NCBI GenBank assembly: GCA_020726505.1
Contig: JAHLEZ010000009.1
Coordinates: 930,001 to 994,000, forward strand
DNA: 64,000 nucleotides
Direction: 5' to 3'
Origin: Leptodontidium sp. MPI-SDFR-AT-0119
Lineage: Eukaryota > Ascomycota > Leotiomycetes > Helotiales > Leptodontidiaceae
Every line of letters starts with the position of its first letter. Positions within the stretch are counted from its first letter, which is position 1. The position numbers and the translations under genes are program-made. The notes beneath the pieces are model-generated. The model had not been told where the DNA came from and did no database searches. It was given only the letters and a program-made list of their open reading frames with translations. Below, one piece after another: positions 48,855 to 61,199 of this stretch.

Positions 48855-49184
48855 AATTATAGCTAAGTAGAGGAAAGTACTATTAGTTGCGGCATAAGAG
48901 ATTACGTAAAATTAAAAGGGAAGCTTATTAAAAGAAAGATCGCAAGAGCGAGGGATCTCGATAGCTGTTAAGTCGTCGAGTTAGTATAGACGTGAATTAA
49001 GGTGAAGATTAAAAGAGGACGTTAAGTAAAGGGTAACGCCTCTAATTAGACGACAGCCTCGCGGTAGGTTAAGGTTGCGTATTGTCGCTGCGAGCGCGCT
49101 AGTTTAGCTAATCGTAGTAAGTCACTATAAGTAATAGCGGGCTGGCTGTCCGAATTATTTAAGCTTCTATTATTGGAAGATCGA

Positions 49185-49223
49185 TTAAGTTATTATAAGG
49201 GCTTCACTAACGCGGTCGCTCAT
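49185..49223 (-). pseudogene. 5' stub of a Fot1/pogo transposase
   Basis: ATG at 49221-49223 opens MSDRVSEALI. About 25 bases (ATAAGGGCT..ACTA.CGCGGTCGCTCAT) match the start of the transposase at 5099. The rest of the gene is missing. Position relative to NLR B equals that of the pogo gene relative to NLR A. Confidence 0.65.
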
Positions 49224-49435
49224 CACTTACTAGTAAAATGAATAGTGGAGGGTTAAGTGACACCTTTGCTTACAATAAGAACAGCGAATATACTAAGGTG
49301 ACTTTACTTAGAAAGTTCTAAAAGAACGGCACACTTTCTAAAATAAGTATAGCGTTTAATATACTATTTTACGAGGCTCGTGGGCATTAATACGGCATTA
49401 TATAAGCACAGTAAGTTAATTAACTTAAACCTTTT

Positions 49436-49692
49436 TATTGGTCCACAGGTCCCTGCATGAGCATACTTCGGTCCGGAAAAGGGGGGTGCAGGTCAAAATC
49501 AGGGTCAGAGCTTAGCCGGACTGGTTTCGGTGGAGATTCGGTGGGGTTTCGTAGTATATAGTCTGGCTCCCCTCGCACTCTCTTAGAAAATACACAGATT
49601 TTTGAACCATATATTTATTACTCTGTCACTATACTCGCATTAGAATATATTCACACATGCGGCGTGGTACATAAACCGGTACTGCACCGACA
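49436..49692 (+). mobile_element. Solo LTR of the Copia family (257 bp)
   Basis: Starts TATTGGTCCACAGGTCC (TGTTGG with one G-to-A) and ends GTACTGCACCGACA. It is flanked by the perfect 5-bp duplication CTTTT (49431-49435, 49693-49697). It matches, in inverse orientation, the LTRs at 51417-51672 and 58722-58977, and keeps far more CA/TG than they do. The paralogous site near 5318 is uninterrupted. Confidence 0.9.
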
Positions 49693-49697
49693 CTTTT

Positions 49698-51416
49698 ACG
49701 CTTATTAAGACGCTTGGCGTTTAGTGTACTGTACTTTCTCCCTTTTTGTCTAAATAAACTCGGCACGTATGTTGCCTTTTATTATATATCTTTAAAGCCT
49801 AAGATATATTCTTTTTAGATAGGGCTTTTGTATCGTGTACCCGAAATTTAAAAACAAGCTAATACTTGTAATTAAACAAGGGAAGATAGTTAAAGAGAAT
49901 TATAATGTCGTTAATAGAACAGTCGATAGTATAACTACAAATATAGTATTTTCTTATTATAATCTAAATTCTTATAAAGAAATAGCGAAATAATAACTTT
50001 ACGCTAACTATAACTTTATATATTTACGTAGTAGAGATTTAAGACCCTCGAACAATAAAGTCTTCTTTGTACAGTAGGTTTCTCGTTACGGAGGGATGGA
50101 CGTTATTCTTACTTTCACTCTTTATTCGACCTTGTACTATCTCCTCCTTTAGACTTATATTTATTAAACGTAGTAGTTCTTTTTCTTTTCTTTTTTAAAA
50201 AGCTTTTTATATTATTTTTCTCGACACTACTAAGTGTCTTTAAGACGTTAGTTTTTAGACGAAAATCTCTACTCGTTTATATCCCTTAAGTCGACGGCGT
50301 GACTTTATAGAGATAAGTAATAATAGTTTTATCTTTAGTTATCTGTTTTTATAATTTATTACTCTCTCGTTTTAGCCGCTCGTTCTCTTCTCGTAGTTTT
50401 ATTAACTTAGCTCGAAGCCCTTAGTAGTAATTTAAACTTTTATCTTAGTAAATCCGTTCTTATATCGCTAGAAAGACATCTTACTAAAATTTAAAGTAAT
50501 ATTAAACGCAGTTCGTAATTACTATAACGCTATTAGTAGACTTAGCACGTAAGGGAGGAAGTAATAGATAATTAATACTAATATAGTCTAGGGCATTAAT
50601 CTTTCTTACTATATTATTTTAGTTATAAGTATTATCGTCGCTTAAGTCTAAGTCGATAGTGCCCGGTTGTAGTTCTTGAATTACAAATAACGACATTAGA
50701 GTTAAATTATATAATAACATTAGAACGATAATATAAAAGATAATTATACTTCCTCGAGAAATTAAATTTAAAATAAGTAAAATAATAAAGGTTATACTAA
50801 ATTAAATATTCGTTAGTCTAGAACTATTATTAGTTCTAGGACACTGTTTTAAGGATAGAGTATAAGGCTTTATAAAAATGTCTAAGTCCAGAAACTGCCC
50901 CTCCTAAAATAAAACGTGTACCCTAATACGTTCGTATTAGTTAGTTAATTAATAGACTTAAGTCTTTATAAGGTCCGAAAGCGGCCTCCTTGTGAAAGAA
51001 GGTGTTTAATAGGTTAAAGAATAAGGGAAAGCTCTTTAAGAATAGAGTAAAATTCGACACCTTAACACTGGCGTATTTATTGTGTTGAGGCCTAGTATTT
51101 CAGACGCTAATACTCTGACTTACTTTAGTTAGAATATTATTAGCTCACGTTAATGTTCCGACCCGAATTTAGAACGTGTAAAATAAGATATAAATAGAGA
51201 AGAAGGATTAGCGACACATTAACTTTAAGCTATTATTAGGCCCTAGAGGTCGTTTTTAAAACCTTAGTAAGTAATTAGCACTGACGTAGTTTACTAGAGG
51301 TAAGGATTAGAAATAAATTCCCGGAACTACACAATAGAGATCTATAATCGGTCCCCTCCTAAAATAAAACGTGTAAATCCGGGGGCATTAGTATATAGTT
51401 ATCGACTGACTAATTG
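49698..51416. other. Duplicated flank (to ~50115), then AT-rich sequence
   Basis: 49698-50115 continues the segmental duplication with 5318-5900. 50200-50480 has a Lys/Arg-rich minus-strand frame (RRERAAKTRE, SFLKKKRKR) with coding character but no recognised domain. The rest is unassigned. Confidence 0.5.
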
Positions 51417-51672
51417 TGTCGGTGCAGTACCGGTTTATGTACTACGCCGCATATGTGAATATATTCTAATGCGAGTATAGCGACAGAGTAATAAATATAT
51501 AGTTCAAAATCTGTATTAATTCTAAGAGAGTACGAGGAGAGCTAGACTATATACTACGAAACCCCACTGAATCTCCACCGAAACTAGTCCGGCTAAGCTC
51601 TAACCCCTGACTTTAACTTGCACCCACTTTTCTAGACTAAAGTATACTTATATAGAGACCTGTAGACTAATA
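51417..51672 (-). repeat. 3' LTR of the Copia element
   Basis: TGTCGGTGCAGTACCGGTTT ... AGACTAATA in plus orientation. Direct repeat of 58722-58977, differing mainly by C/T and G/A changes. Confidence 0.92.
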
Positions 51673-52119
51673 TAGGCAAAACTTCTTTTAGAAAAACTAT
51701 TTCTAATATATATAAAAGTAAATAACAAGTAATATATAAGAAATAATAAATAAAATGACAAAGTATCTAATAGCGTCTAATCTTGATCCGATAGCGTCCC
51801 GAAAGTGCCCCAAAAGTGGTCCGAATATAGCGAGATGCCTTAGTGAAGCTAAGCGAGAACTAATAATAATAAGAACTTATAGTATTATACAATATAATAG
51901 ATATATATATATCGCCTCCCCCAAAGGTTTAGAGTCTTCTTTAGCTAATATATATATAACTATTATACGTATACTACTTTTCTGATCTCTTAAATTCGTT
52001 TAATATAGTTTAAAAACTGACATTTCTAAGAAGACTATATTAAATTAAATAGATAACCTAAAAGTAAATATACTCTTTAGAGATAGTTCAGTGGGGAAAC
52101 AGTATATTAACTAAAAATA

Positions 52120-52586
52120 GTGCCTACACTAATTCCCATAGGAGCACTCGACCTCGCTTACTACAAATACTGTATTCAGTGTGTCCGCCTTATCACAAAG
52201 GACCCGTCTTATAAATACTCCTTTAATAATCTTAAGAGCAAGAAATGCGCGTATTACGTAATAAAGAAATCCCGGTGTAACTTAGTAAGTACTCTCATTT
52301 TCTTTTTTATTCTAAATTGTATCTGAATCCTCGCTAAAAGTACTCTAGATATACGGTTACTGACATATAATAGATTCCGTGGTTTATTACCGAAGAGTAC
52401 CTTCGTTTAATTACCGCCCTCGAAGCGAAAGATAAAGAAGCTATCGTTATTGCCGCTGAATTAATTAATTCGGCATTATTAGTCGCCGCTACTAGCGCAC
52501 TAAAGACTACTAGGGAGTTATTACTAGCGTTATTAGAGGAAACGCGCGTTATACGCCGGGAAATCGCTAGCTTAGCTAGCTTATAA
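52120..52586 (+). CDS. Small Cys-rich protein gene with one intron, antisense inside the Copia element
   Basis: Exon 1 (52120-52284, MPTLIPIGALDLAYYKYC...SRCNL), an 89-bp intron 52285-52373 with GTAAGT donor, TTACTGAC branch-like sequence and TAG acceptor, and exon 2 (52374-52586, IPWFITEEYLRLITALEAKD ... REIASLASL, TAA). The spliced frame is 125 residues with no internal stop, remarkable in this RIPed region. Cysteines: CIQC, KKC, SRC; Tyr residues in KYSF and CAYY sit where TGC-to-TAC would convert Cys, suggesting a decayed zinc-binding cluster. Exon 2 is Ala/Leu/Glu-rich and helical. It lies between the pol stop and the 3' LTR on the opposite strand to pol. Function unknown. It may be an additional ORF of the element or a captured host gene. 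Confidence 0.55.
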
Positions 52587-53132
52587 GTAGTAAGTTAACC
52601 CCCTTATTCCTTTTTAATATTAAGGCTCTTAAGTATTAACGCTTTATATTATAAGAGATAGTATTAGTCTTAAACCGGCTCCTTACTGTCGTCTCTTCTG
52701 CCGCTACTAAGCGTAATAGGGAGGACGGCGGTGAGGACGATACTCTTACTAAGCGTCTCCGCTAAAGTCGCTACTATAGCGTAAAAGAAGAGGACGAAGA
52801 ACCTCTTTTAAATATTTATAAGTAAGGGATTCGGCCTTATTTTAGATTAATTTCGTAATAAGTTCTTTATAGCGGCACTTTCTTTATACTATTATATAAG
52901 AGTAGCCCCCTATAGTAAAACCGGCAGTTTGTCCCTATTATAATATCGTCACAAGGCCGCCTATTAATACTTTAAATTAGAGGGTGTTTAAAACTAAATC
53001 AAGTGTGTTTTTAACTTCGTAAATTAATTAAATATAAAAATAATCGCAAGTGATAAATTAATAAAAATGAAAGTTACAAGGAAATATATAAATAACAAAA
53101 AAAATCAACGAGTATAAGAAACCCCTCTATTA

Positions 53133-56100
53133 CTAATCCGAATCGACTCTAGTTAACTGTTAAACTTAACCCTCCATTTTAATAATAAGGATATTAATGT
53201 TAATAAAATCCCGAAGAGTCTTATTTAGAGCACTCTTCGTTATAGTGTCAATAGGATTATTAGCGCTATTAATCTATCGAACCTCTGTTAACTCTCTACA
53301 CTCGTATAATTAACGAATAACTATAATATCGATCATTAGGCGCTTCTCTTTAGTTGTACCGAGCTTGACAATATACTTATAAAGGGACAAAGAATCTATA
53401 CAAATAATAGTAAGAAGACGTGAGATATTAAGCTTATTAGTTACTATATTAATAGTCGTACTAAGGGAGATTAATATATTAATACTAGCTACTATAATAT
53501 ATAACTCCGATATAAGTACTACACGAGTTACTCTCTTACATTTTATTAAGCTAATATATACGATATTACTAGTTAGGGTAAATTATATATCCCTTACTGT
53601 TTCGGCACCGATTATTAATACGAAACTTATCTATAAACTTAGGTCTTTATTATTAATAAAAGAACTATCTATAAAAACGTAAACCTTTATAGACTATAAG
53701 TTAATTAATACGTATCAGAGTCCTCTCTCTAGGTTGTCTATTTGCTATTTAAGGCGTAAGTTCAAGGCCTTAACGTCGTCTTTCGTCAGATTTTAATATT
53801 ACGCTACGACTAAGAGATTAAACGTTACTTCCGGCTGACAAATAATAACAAGGTAAGCCACACGAGCTCGTTACTCTCTATAAACCTTCTTATAGTCCTC
53901 TTTTCTAGCGTCAACTAGCTCTAGCCTTACTCCTTAACCCTTCTAAGACATATAAAGGCTATCCTTGTTTATAATAATAGTGCACTTATTAAACGTAATA
54001 GTTTTAGTAAGGAGTAATACTTATATTGGCTTCGTTAAAAAACCGGCCCTAGTGATCTCATTTTACTCTCTTACTAAGAAGTCCTTATCTCCTAGAATTA
54101 AGGTGTCGTCTGTCTATATTCTTACGACTCTAAAGTCACGGCTTTCCTTAGTGTTAATTAGTAAATATAAGTCGTATATTAATGTCTCTATTTATAGGTT
54201 CTCTATATAATATTTATAGTATATATTAAACTAATAGTTTCCGGACTTAAGTATGTCGTATAATAGTAATACTACTATAAATATTATATTAAGAGGGAAG
54301 TCTCCTGCGATTTCTTTTAGTAGCTATATAAAAATATCCCGAAGAAGCCTTATCTCTGCCTAGACATAAGCTTAAGTGATGTCCTTAATAACTAGATAAG
54401 ATTTAGACTAGTTTTAGAGGCGATTTAAGTGCTTGACGGCAGCGGCTAAGAAAATAAGTAACCGCTGACTAGACCGTTAGATTATTAAAGACTAAGTCAA
54501 TATTTCTCTCTTCCCTTTATTATTAAAGTACTAAATTACTAGTCTTAATTTCTTATATAGAGTTAACGTCTCTTTACCTTTAACTTCGTCTACTATTCTT
54601 AACTTAAAGATGCGGTAGCCTCTTACTCTAAGGTCGTCCTTATAAATAGGCATAAAAACACCCCTTTTAATAAGTACTTCGTATTCCGTCCTTTAGGACT
54701 ATTAAAATAATAACCTAAACGCTATAATCTTCCCTTTAGTACGAAGTTTAATAAATAGCTCTTAGTCCCTTATCTCTTTCTTAGTTAAAAACACTTTAAT
54801 ATTGTAATTATTATTTATAATTAGTAAATTTAAGAAGTGTTTCGTAAATGGAATTTAGATAGCGATTCGGGGTAGATTCGGTGCTATTTTAGTGGCGTTT
54901 CTGACTAGGGATCCTAAATGTTACTTATAAATATCCTTTAGTAAGTTTTCTTTTTGTCGTTTAATACTAAAAGTGTCTGTCTTAAAGGGACAAACTATAG
55001 TCGATTAGAACGTACGTATTCTCTTATTTCCTATATCGATCTTATATAATTCTCCCTTAATACCTAAGAAATCGTAAGGTCCTGTCTATCCTTTACCCTC
55101 CCGATACACTAGAACTTAATTATTAAAGTAAAGACCGTAAATATAAGTAGTTCCGGGGCCGTTTCGTATAACTAACGTATTATTAACTTTATATATAATA
55201 TGAATTTTCTGTACCTCCTTTATAACTTTCTTAATCGTAGCCGCACGTTACTCGACTGACGGATTTAGGGGGTCTAACTCTATCATTTTAAAGTATACGC
55301 CGAAAACAAGTAATATAAAGATAAGTCTATTAAGTCTAGCTATATCGTTCACTACTTTTACTGCTATTTATAGTCGGTCTTTATTACTTAACTTAGGGTA
55401 CTCTTCTATGACGATTTTATAGGCACGGCGTAATAGGCGGTAGTATCACTCAACTTTACTAATTAAATAGTGTGCCTCCACAAGTATTAGCTTAAGAGTA
55501 CTACCTACGGACTTAAGTATACTCCTAAACTCCTTAGAGTTAAAATTAGTGCCGTAGTCGTATACTACGAAATCCAGGGGTCTAAAGTAAGTGTTAATCT
55601 ATATTGACTTAAATATATTAAAGGTGGCCTAAGTCGTAGCGGAACCGGGGGCCTTTCGGAGTAGTTTCGCCGCACTAAAACCCGTTGCCTCATCTACTAT
55701 GTGGAGGGTATATCGTTCTTTAAACATTATAATATTAACATAGACTATATAATTAAAGTCGATGTTGTCTTATAACTTAAAGCGGAACTTATATAGAGTA
55801 TTTACGTGTTTTTAGTAATACTCACACATCTTTTTAACCCTTAATATAACTTCCGAGTTATACTTATAACTAGCTTAATCTAGCAAGTACTAAAGACGTC
55901 TTACTAAAGGGTGTCCGAAACGCCTATATAACCGACGTATTTCTTATTTAGTCAGGTGGCATACATTTATTATTCTAGTAGAAGTGTTTAACAATTAATA
56001 ATATTAATCCAAAAGTAGCTATAAATACTTATACTTCTATATAATTAAGTACTTCTTGTCGCCCTAAATTAAAACGTTACGTAAGTTGTTATACTACGTA

Positions 56101-58650
56101 TTTAACGTATTTAGTTATTATAAACAAACTAGAAATAGGATATTTACGTCCACGATTTAGAAGTCTATTTCTCTAGTTAAAGTACTAACTATAATAACCC
56201 CTAAGGACAGTCGCGAACCGGCACCGAATATAATCTGGCTCTAGCCCGCCTAGTTAGTGTTAAACTTAACATCTTAAATTCGCTATAAAGCTCGTAGCTA
56301 GTTAATCCCTCCTGTGTTTTTATTAGATGCCCCTATATCAATTAATAGACCTTAAAAGAATCTATTTATTTATTACGTTATATAGGCCTCGCTTAGAGCG
56401 AGTCTCTTAATTTTGCTTTCTAAGATGTAAGTAGTTTTCCTCTCTTTAAGTTGCCCTATAACTTCTCGTATATTATATTATGCCTCACTTATTATAAATA
56501 CAGTCGTGAAGTTTATAGTGCTATTACTATTATTATCGTTAGAACTCTCTAAAGAATCGTTAATATCTATTAAAGTGTCTAAATCCATATCCTAGTGACT
56601 TCTTAAATAGTATTTAGATATAGTCCGGTTCTAGTCCGAATTAGGGTCGATTCCCTTAATATAAGCTAAGTAACTCTTAAAAGTCTTATTTATAGCCTTT
56701 ACTCCTTTGGCCTTACGCGCCGCGAAGTATTATACTTTTAACGTTACTTACTCTTCGTTAAAGTGGCGACTATTATAGTAATTTATCTTCTTATAAATAA
56801 TATAGCCTATATAGCCTAGTATAGGCTAGAATTTGTCTCCGCGTTTGTTTCTACTTAAAAATTTCATCCTATAGTTAAAGTAATAAGTTGCCCTATTTAC
56901 GACATAAGATTAATAGCGATTTATATATAATCCGGAGTACTTGCTTACCCTCGATCCCGAGTTATGAGTTACCTTAACGCCGACGGCAGAGCGAAGACTA
57001 TTTATTAATATAAAGAAAGTAAGGGGTGCCTAAAACAAGGCTATCTTAAAGAGGGGGTTCCTTAATACTCCCTACACGAGTTTATCGTGGAGCGTCTTAT
57101 TGTTCTATATATTATCGTCTTTTAGGCCAAGTTAAATACTTTATAGTTCCTTAGCGAAGTTCTCTAATTAAGTTAATATTAGTTTTCTCGTTTAATAAGG
57201 CTCCTCTTAAAATAACGAGAAGGTCAAACTAAACTACCGGCTAAGGAACTTATTAACTCTCTCCTCTGTCTTAAAGTATTCGCGAGTCGTCTTAATAAGC
57301 TTATTAAATGAGTACCCCTTATTCTAGAGGTACTAGTAGTAATACAAACTAGCTCCGTCTCGTAACATCGACAGAAAAGCTCAGTTCTAGACCTTAGTCT
57401 TAACTAATACTCTCTAACACAAGTCGGCGAAGATATAAAGCTTCTTATTTAAGTAGTCCTTATCTTTACTATATTAGAGCTCTTTAGTGTATATCTTAAT
57501 AAGGTTTACTAACGATTTTGCCTAGTCTAAGGTTAATAGATCTATAATATACTATAATAACCGAATCGGCTCCGTATATAGTCTAGTAGTCTTAGGAACC
57601 TCAAATAGTAATAATAACTCGTCTTGTGGGGGTATTACTGGCGTTAGTGTGGGATTCGGCAACGCGTACTTATTTAATTTTCACGAGTAGAGATTACTTA
57701 GGGGATCCCTCCTAAAAGTAAATAAGAACTCCTTCTTTAAGACTATAAGTGGGGGGGTTATATTATATAGATCCTCGACCTTATCTCCTTTAATAAGGGA
57801 GATCTTAAGTAATCTTAATAACTAAATCGTCTCCGTAAGCTTTACTCTTAACCCTTTTAAAAGAGTGTCTTCCTCTATAAAATAAATAACTACCTTTAGT
57901 TAGTGTTATAAAGACATTAAGGTTTGATTTTATTAAAGTGTTATTAGGAACAGCGGTAGTAGTCGAGAGAGTAATTCCCGGATGTGATTTAGTACTAATT
58001 CAAGGTAGTTCTAAATTTACATCTCTATTTAGTCCTCTAGCCACAAATTTTCTTTAGCTTGCACTGCCTCTGCTAAAGCCTCTACTATCTTCGTCCCCCT
58101 TTATTATTATATAAACACACTAAAGGCTCGTAAGTCGTCCCTGAGGTATATACGTTCTGTAACTTTAATTAATCTAAACTCCTTTGCCGTCTAACCCTTA
58201 AAATACTCCTAAAAGTCCTAGAAAAGGAACTCTCCCTTAATACAGCCGTTATAAAAGGACTCACGGAACTTCCGCGAGTATATCGTCGTATCTCTTATAA
58301 AAGTTAAACTAAGATTTAGTGTTTCTCTTAGTATAACCGTGTTATTAAATATTTCCGGAGTTAACTCTAGCTCCGGCGTACGGTCTAAAATATCCGCTAT
58401 TATGTCGGATACGATTCGTAAGTAATCTAGTAAGTTCCTAGATAAGTTTCTTAAAGGTCTAAAGTTCTAGATTTAAGGATATTAAATTAATAGTCTTCGT
58501 AAAGTAATTATCGTGTTATAATAGCTCTTCTCTAACGTGTAATTGTCCTAGTCGAGTCTCAAGAGAGAAGTTGCCTTCCCTCCACGATCTAGAAAAGGTA
58601 AAATGCCTTTTAAGGAAAATATAATAAAGTAGTCCTTAAGTTAAAGCCTA
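53133..58650 (-). pseudogene. Copia Gag-Pol polyprotein, RIP-degraded
   Basis: Minus-strand frame through RIP stops. Integrase zinc region LYRRF-GHPLVRRL*YLLD and KMCE lie near 55850-55945; an integrase core with VVYDYGTNFN is near 55540-55575. Reverse transcriptase active-site region (*TDDTLILGDKDF, from a VDD-like motif) is near 54075-54130, with YDLYLLINTKESRDF just upstream. RNase H and C-terminal parts end at a TAG at 53133-53135 after TRVDSD. Order integrase then RT defines Copia. The N-terminal gag boundary (about 58650) is approximate. Many stops: not autonomous. Confidence 0.88.
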
Positions 58651-58721
58651 GAATCTACTCTATAGCCTGAGACCTTTTCTATCTATAGTAAAGTTAACAA
58701 TATAAGCTTGCCACTAATTAG

Positions 58722-58977
58722 TGTTAGTGTAGTACTAGTTTATGTACTACGTTACATGTGTAAATATATTTTAATGTAAGTATAGCGATAAAGTAATAAA
58801 TATATAGTTTAAAATCTATGTCAATTCTAAGAGAGTACAAGGAGAGCCAGACTATATACTACAAAACCCCACCGAATCTCCACCGAAACTAGTCCAGCTA
58901 AGCTCTAACCCCTGACTTTGACCCACACCCACTTTTCCAGACTAAAGTATACTCATGTAAGGACCTGTGGACCAACA
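58722..58977 (-). repeat. 5' LTR of the Copia element
   Basis: TGTTAGTGTAGTACTAGTTT ... GACCAACA in plus orientation. More RIP-converted than the other LTR in its left half (TGTAG for TGCAG, GTTAC for GCCGC). Confidence 0.92.
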
Positions 58978-58982
58978 AATTG

Positions 58983-61199
58983 ACTAACTGCGGCCGACAT
59001 AGGTGTTGAAAATGACCCCCGGCGTCCCCTTTTAGTCTTAATAACACGTCTAGTCTTTAAGTGTAACTTATTACGTAATATATAATTTAGAGTTAGGCTT
59101 CTAATAATTAAATGTAGTGGCTAGTGGAGACATTACGGGAATGGGGGGGCTATTTAAGTGCGTGATAACGGATTTTAATAAATTAAGAAGTTCGTTTAAT
59201 TTCTAAGATTAAAAGTAAGAATAGGTTGCTCTTTAAAAGTTGCATTTAAAGCTATTACTATTATCTAGTACTATTTACGGCACTATCTTTTTCTTAGCCT
59301 ATGTTTAATACTTATAAGGTATAAACGAAATGTTAAAATAATTCTCCTTTATAATCCTAATATACGTCGTATTATCGGTGTAGTATTTACTACCTAAAGG
59401 TCTAATATAAGGACTCGAAGGAGTTAGTAAACTGTAGTCTTAGAAGTTAAGAATTAATATACTAGTGCATAAATAGTCTAAATAGTACTATGTTTTAATA
59501 TACTATTTTATATAATAAAGTATTTTTACTTAACTTATACGCCTCCTTAAACCGTACTTCTTAAGTAAGATACTAATAGTATGCCGCTATATTGTTATAT
59601 TATATATTTGTATTATTATAATAAATTATTACTGTTTTATAAATACTACTCACTAATACTCTAGTGAGAATTTCAACCGCTTAAGTAGGCGAAGTAGCGT
59701 TAAATAAAGGGGCACTATTAGACTTAAACAAATTTTAGCGTAAGTATAAAGTTAAGAGGTACCTTAAGGCAATTATATAATTAATTATCTATTACTAATA
59801 CTTAAAGCTCCCGTTATACTACGTAACCTACCTAGCTTTATTCTAAGTATTCTAGCTATTAATCTTAATAAGTATAATAAAACCAAGGCTAGTAAAGTTG
59901 AATATAAATCTAGTAGTAGTAGAGGTGATGTATTTATTAGTAGCGAAATGTAAGATTTTATATAAAATTGGAACTCTTAATAAGTTAATAGAGTTAAGAT
60001 TTACTACGAGGTTTACAAAAAGCCTAAAAAGATACTCTATATTAAGCTCCCGGCTATCAAATGTCTTTGTGATATTAATCCGCCCTTATATATTTTTTAC
60101 TAATAGCGTTGAGTTAATAAACTTTACTTAAGTAACGTCTATTAAGTAAATGAAATTATTAAAGAATTTAACTTAAAGGTTATAGAGTTCGTCGAATGTG
60201 TAATGCGGCTAGTTAGGAAGGCTAGGCGACGATATTGATAGCACAGTAGTTCTTAAGAAGACATTAGTAAGGCTGCTGAGCTAAAGGAAAGGAAGGCGAA
60301 TAAAGATTATTTTTAGAATAAACATTACTTAGAAATTACTAAAATAAAAATCTTTAAAGTCTCTAAATAACTTTAAATATAAAATATTACTTAAAGTATA
60401 ATAAATTTTATAATACGTAACTCTTATAAGATATGTAGTCGCACTCTAGCACTTATTAGTAATATTAGTCGCAAATTTAGACCCTTCTTTATTTAATAAG
60501 GCGAAAGAGATAAATAGTCGAATATAATTTTATCCTGAACTTTTAATTCTTAGACTAGGGCAGAAAGGCGGGGTAAAGACAAGGTGTAAAATAACATGTA
60601 AAGTAAAGTACAGAACAAGGTGTAAAGATAAGGTATAGAGACAAGGTGTAAAAACAAGGTGTAGAAACAAGGTGTAGAGACTAGTGCTGAAGGTAGGCAT
60701 AAAATATATTTAATTTGTTAATCGCAACCTGCTTAGTTTTTCACTTCGCGTAAAGTAAAATTAGAGGTTAAACTAACTACTTAAGTACAAAAAGTGAGTA
60801 AATACAAGTATTAATATTATAAGCTTATTTCTTAGCCTTATACTTCTTTATAATCCGGGTCCCACCGACTGACAGTAGTCCTTATTATATTTAAGCGATT
60901 AATAATTGGAAAATCGGCAATTGTTAGTAATAATAAGTCGTGTTTAGGATTTCTACTTGTCTTGGGGTGTTATAGAGAATATATTATTATTATCTAAGGG
61001 ATTAGATGTTGTGGGGTTTAATAAAGGAAAAGATTTTTATTAAGTTATATAATTAAGCGTAATCGTATTAACACTATAAGCGATTACAAGTATCCTTCTT
61101 TTTTACCGGTACTTTGTTTTAAAATCTTTACTTGCCTATATTAAGCTCGAAACTCCTGTGGAACTATACAAACCGACGATATTTCTAAAATAAAAATAG
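58983..61199. other. AT-rich, no gene recognised
   Basis: RIP-type sequence. Around 59880-60130 both strands are open for about 75 codons; the minus reading (FDSRELNIEYLFRLFVN) has some protein character but no recognisable domain. A minisatellite lies at 60572-60682. Confidence 0.4.
60572..60682. repeat. 12-bp minisatellite, locus 4 (ACAAGGTGTAAA-like)
   Basis: About nine imperfect units of ACAAGGTGTAGA/ACAAGGTGTAAA, in the orientation of the 11341 array but with CA-to-TA changes. Confidence 0.78.

Larger units (their letters stand above)
51417..58977 (-). mobile_element. Full-length Ty1/Copia LTR retrotransposon (7561 bp)
   Basis: Direct LTRs (51417-51672 and 58722-58977, 256 bp each) with TG...CA termini, one end RIPed to TA at 51672. 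Perfect 5-bp target duplication AATTG at 51412-51416 and 58978-58982. The internal region carries a minus-strand pol with integrase upstream of reverse transcriptase, the Copia order. Both LTRs and the interior are RIP-mutated. Primer-binding site not determined. Confidence 0.93.

Noticed and set aside
59898..60131. 77-codon plus-strand frame
   Set aside because: AT-rich, both strands open, no recognisable motif; left as unassigned sequence.
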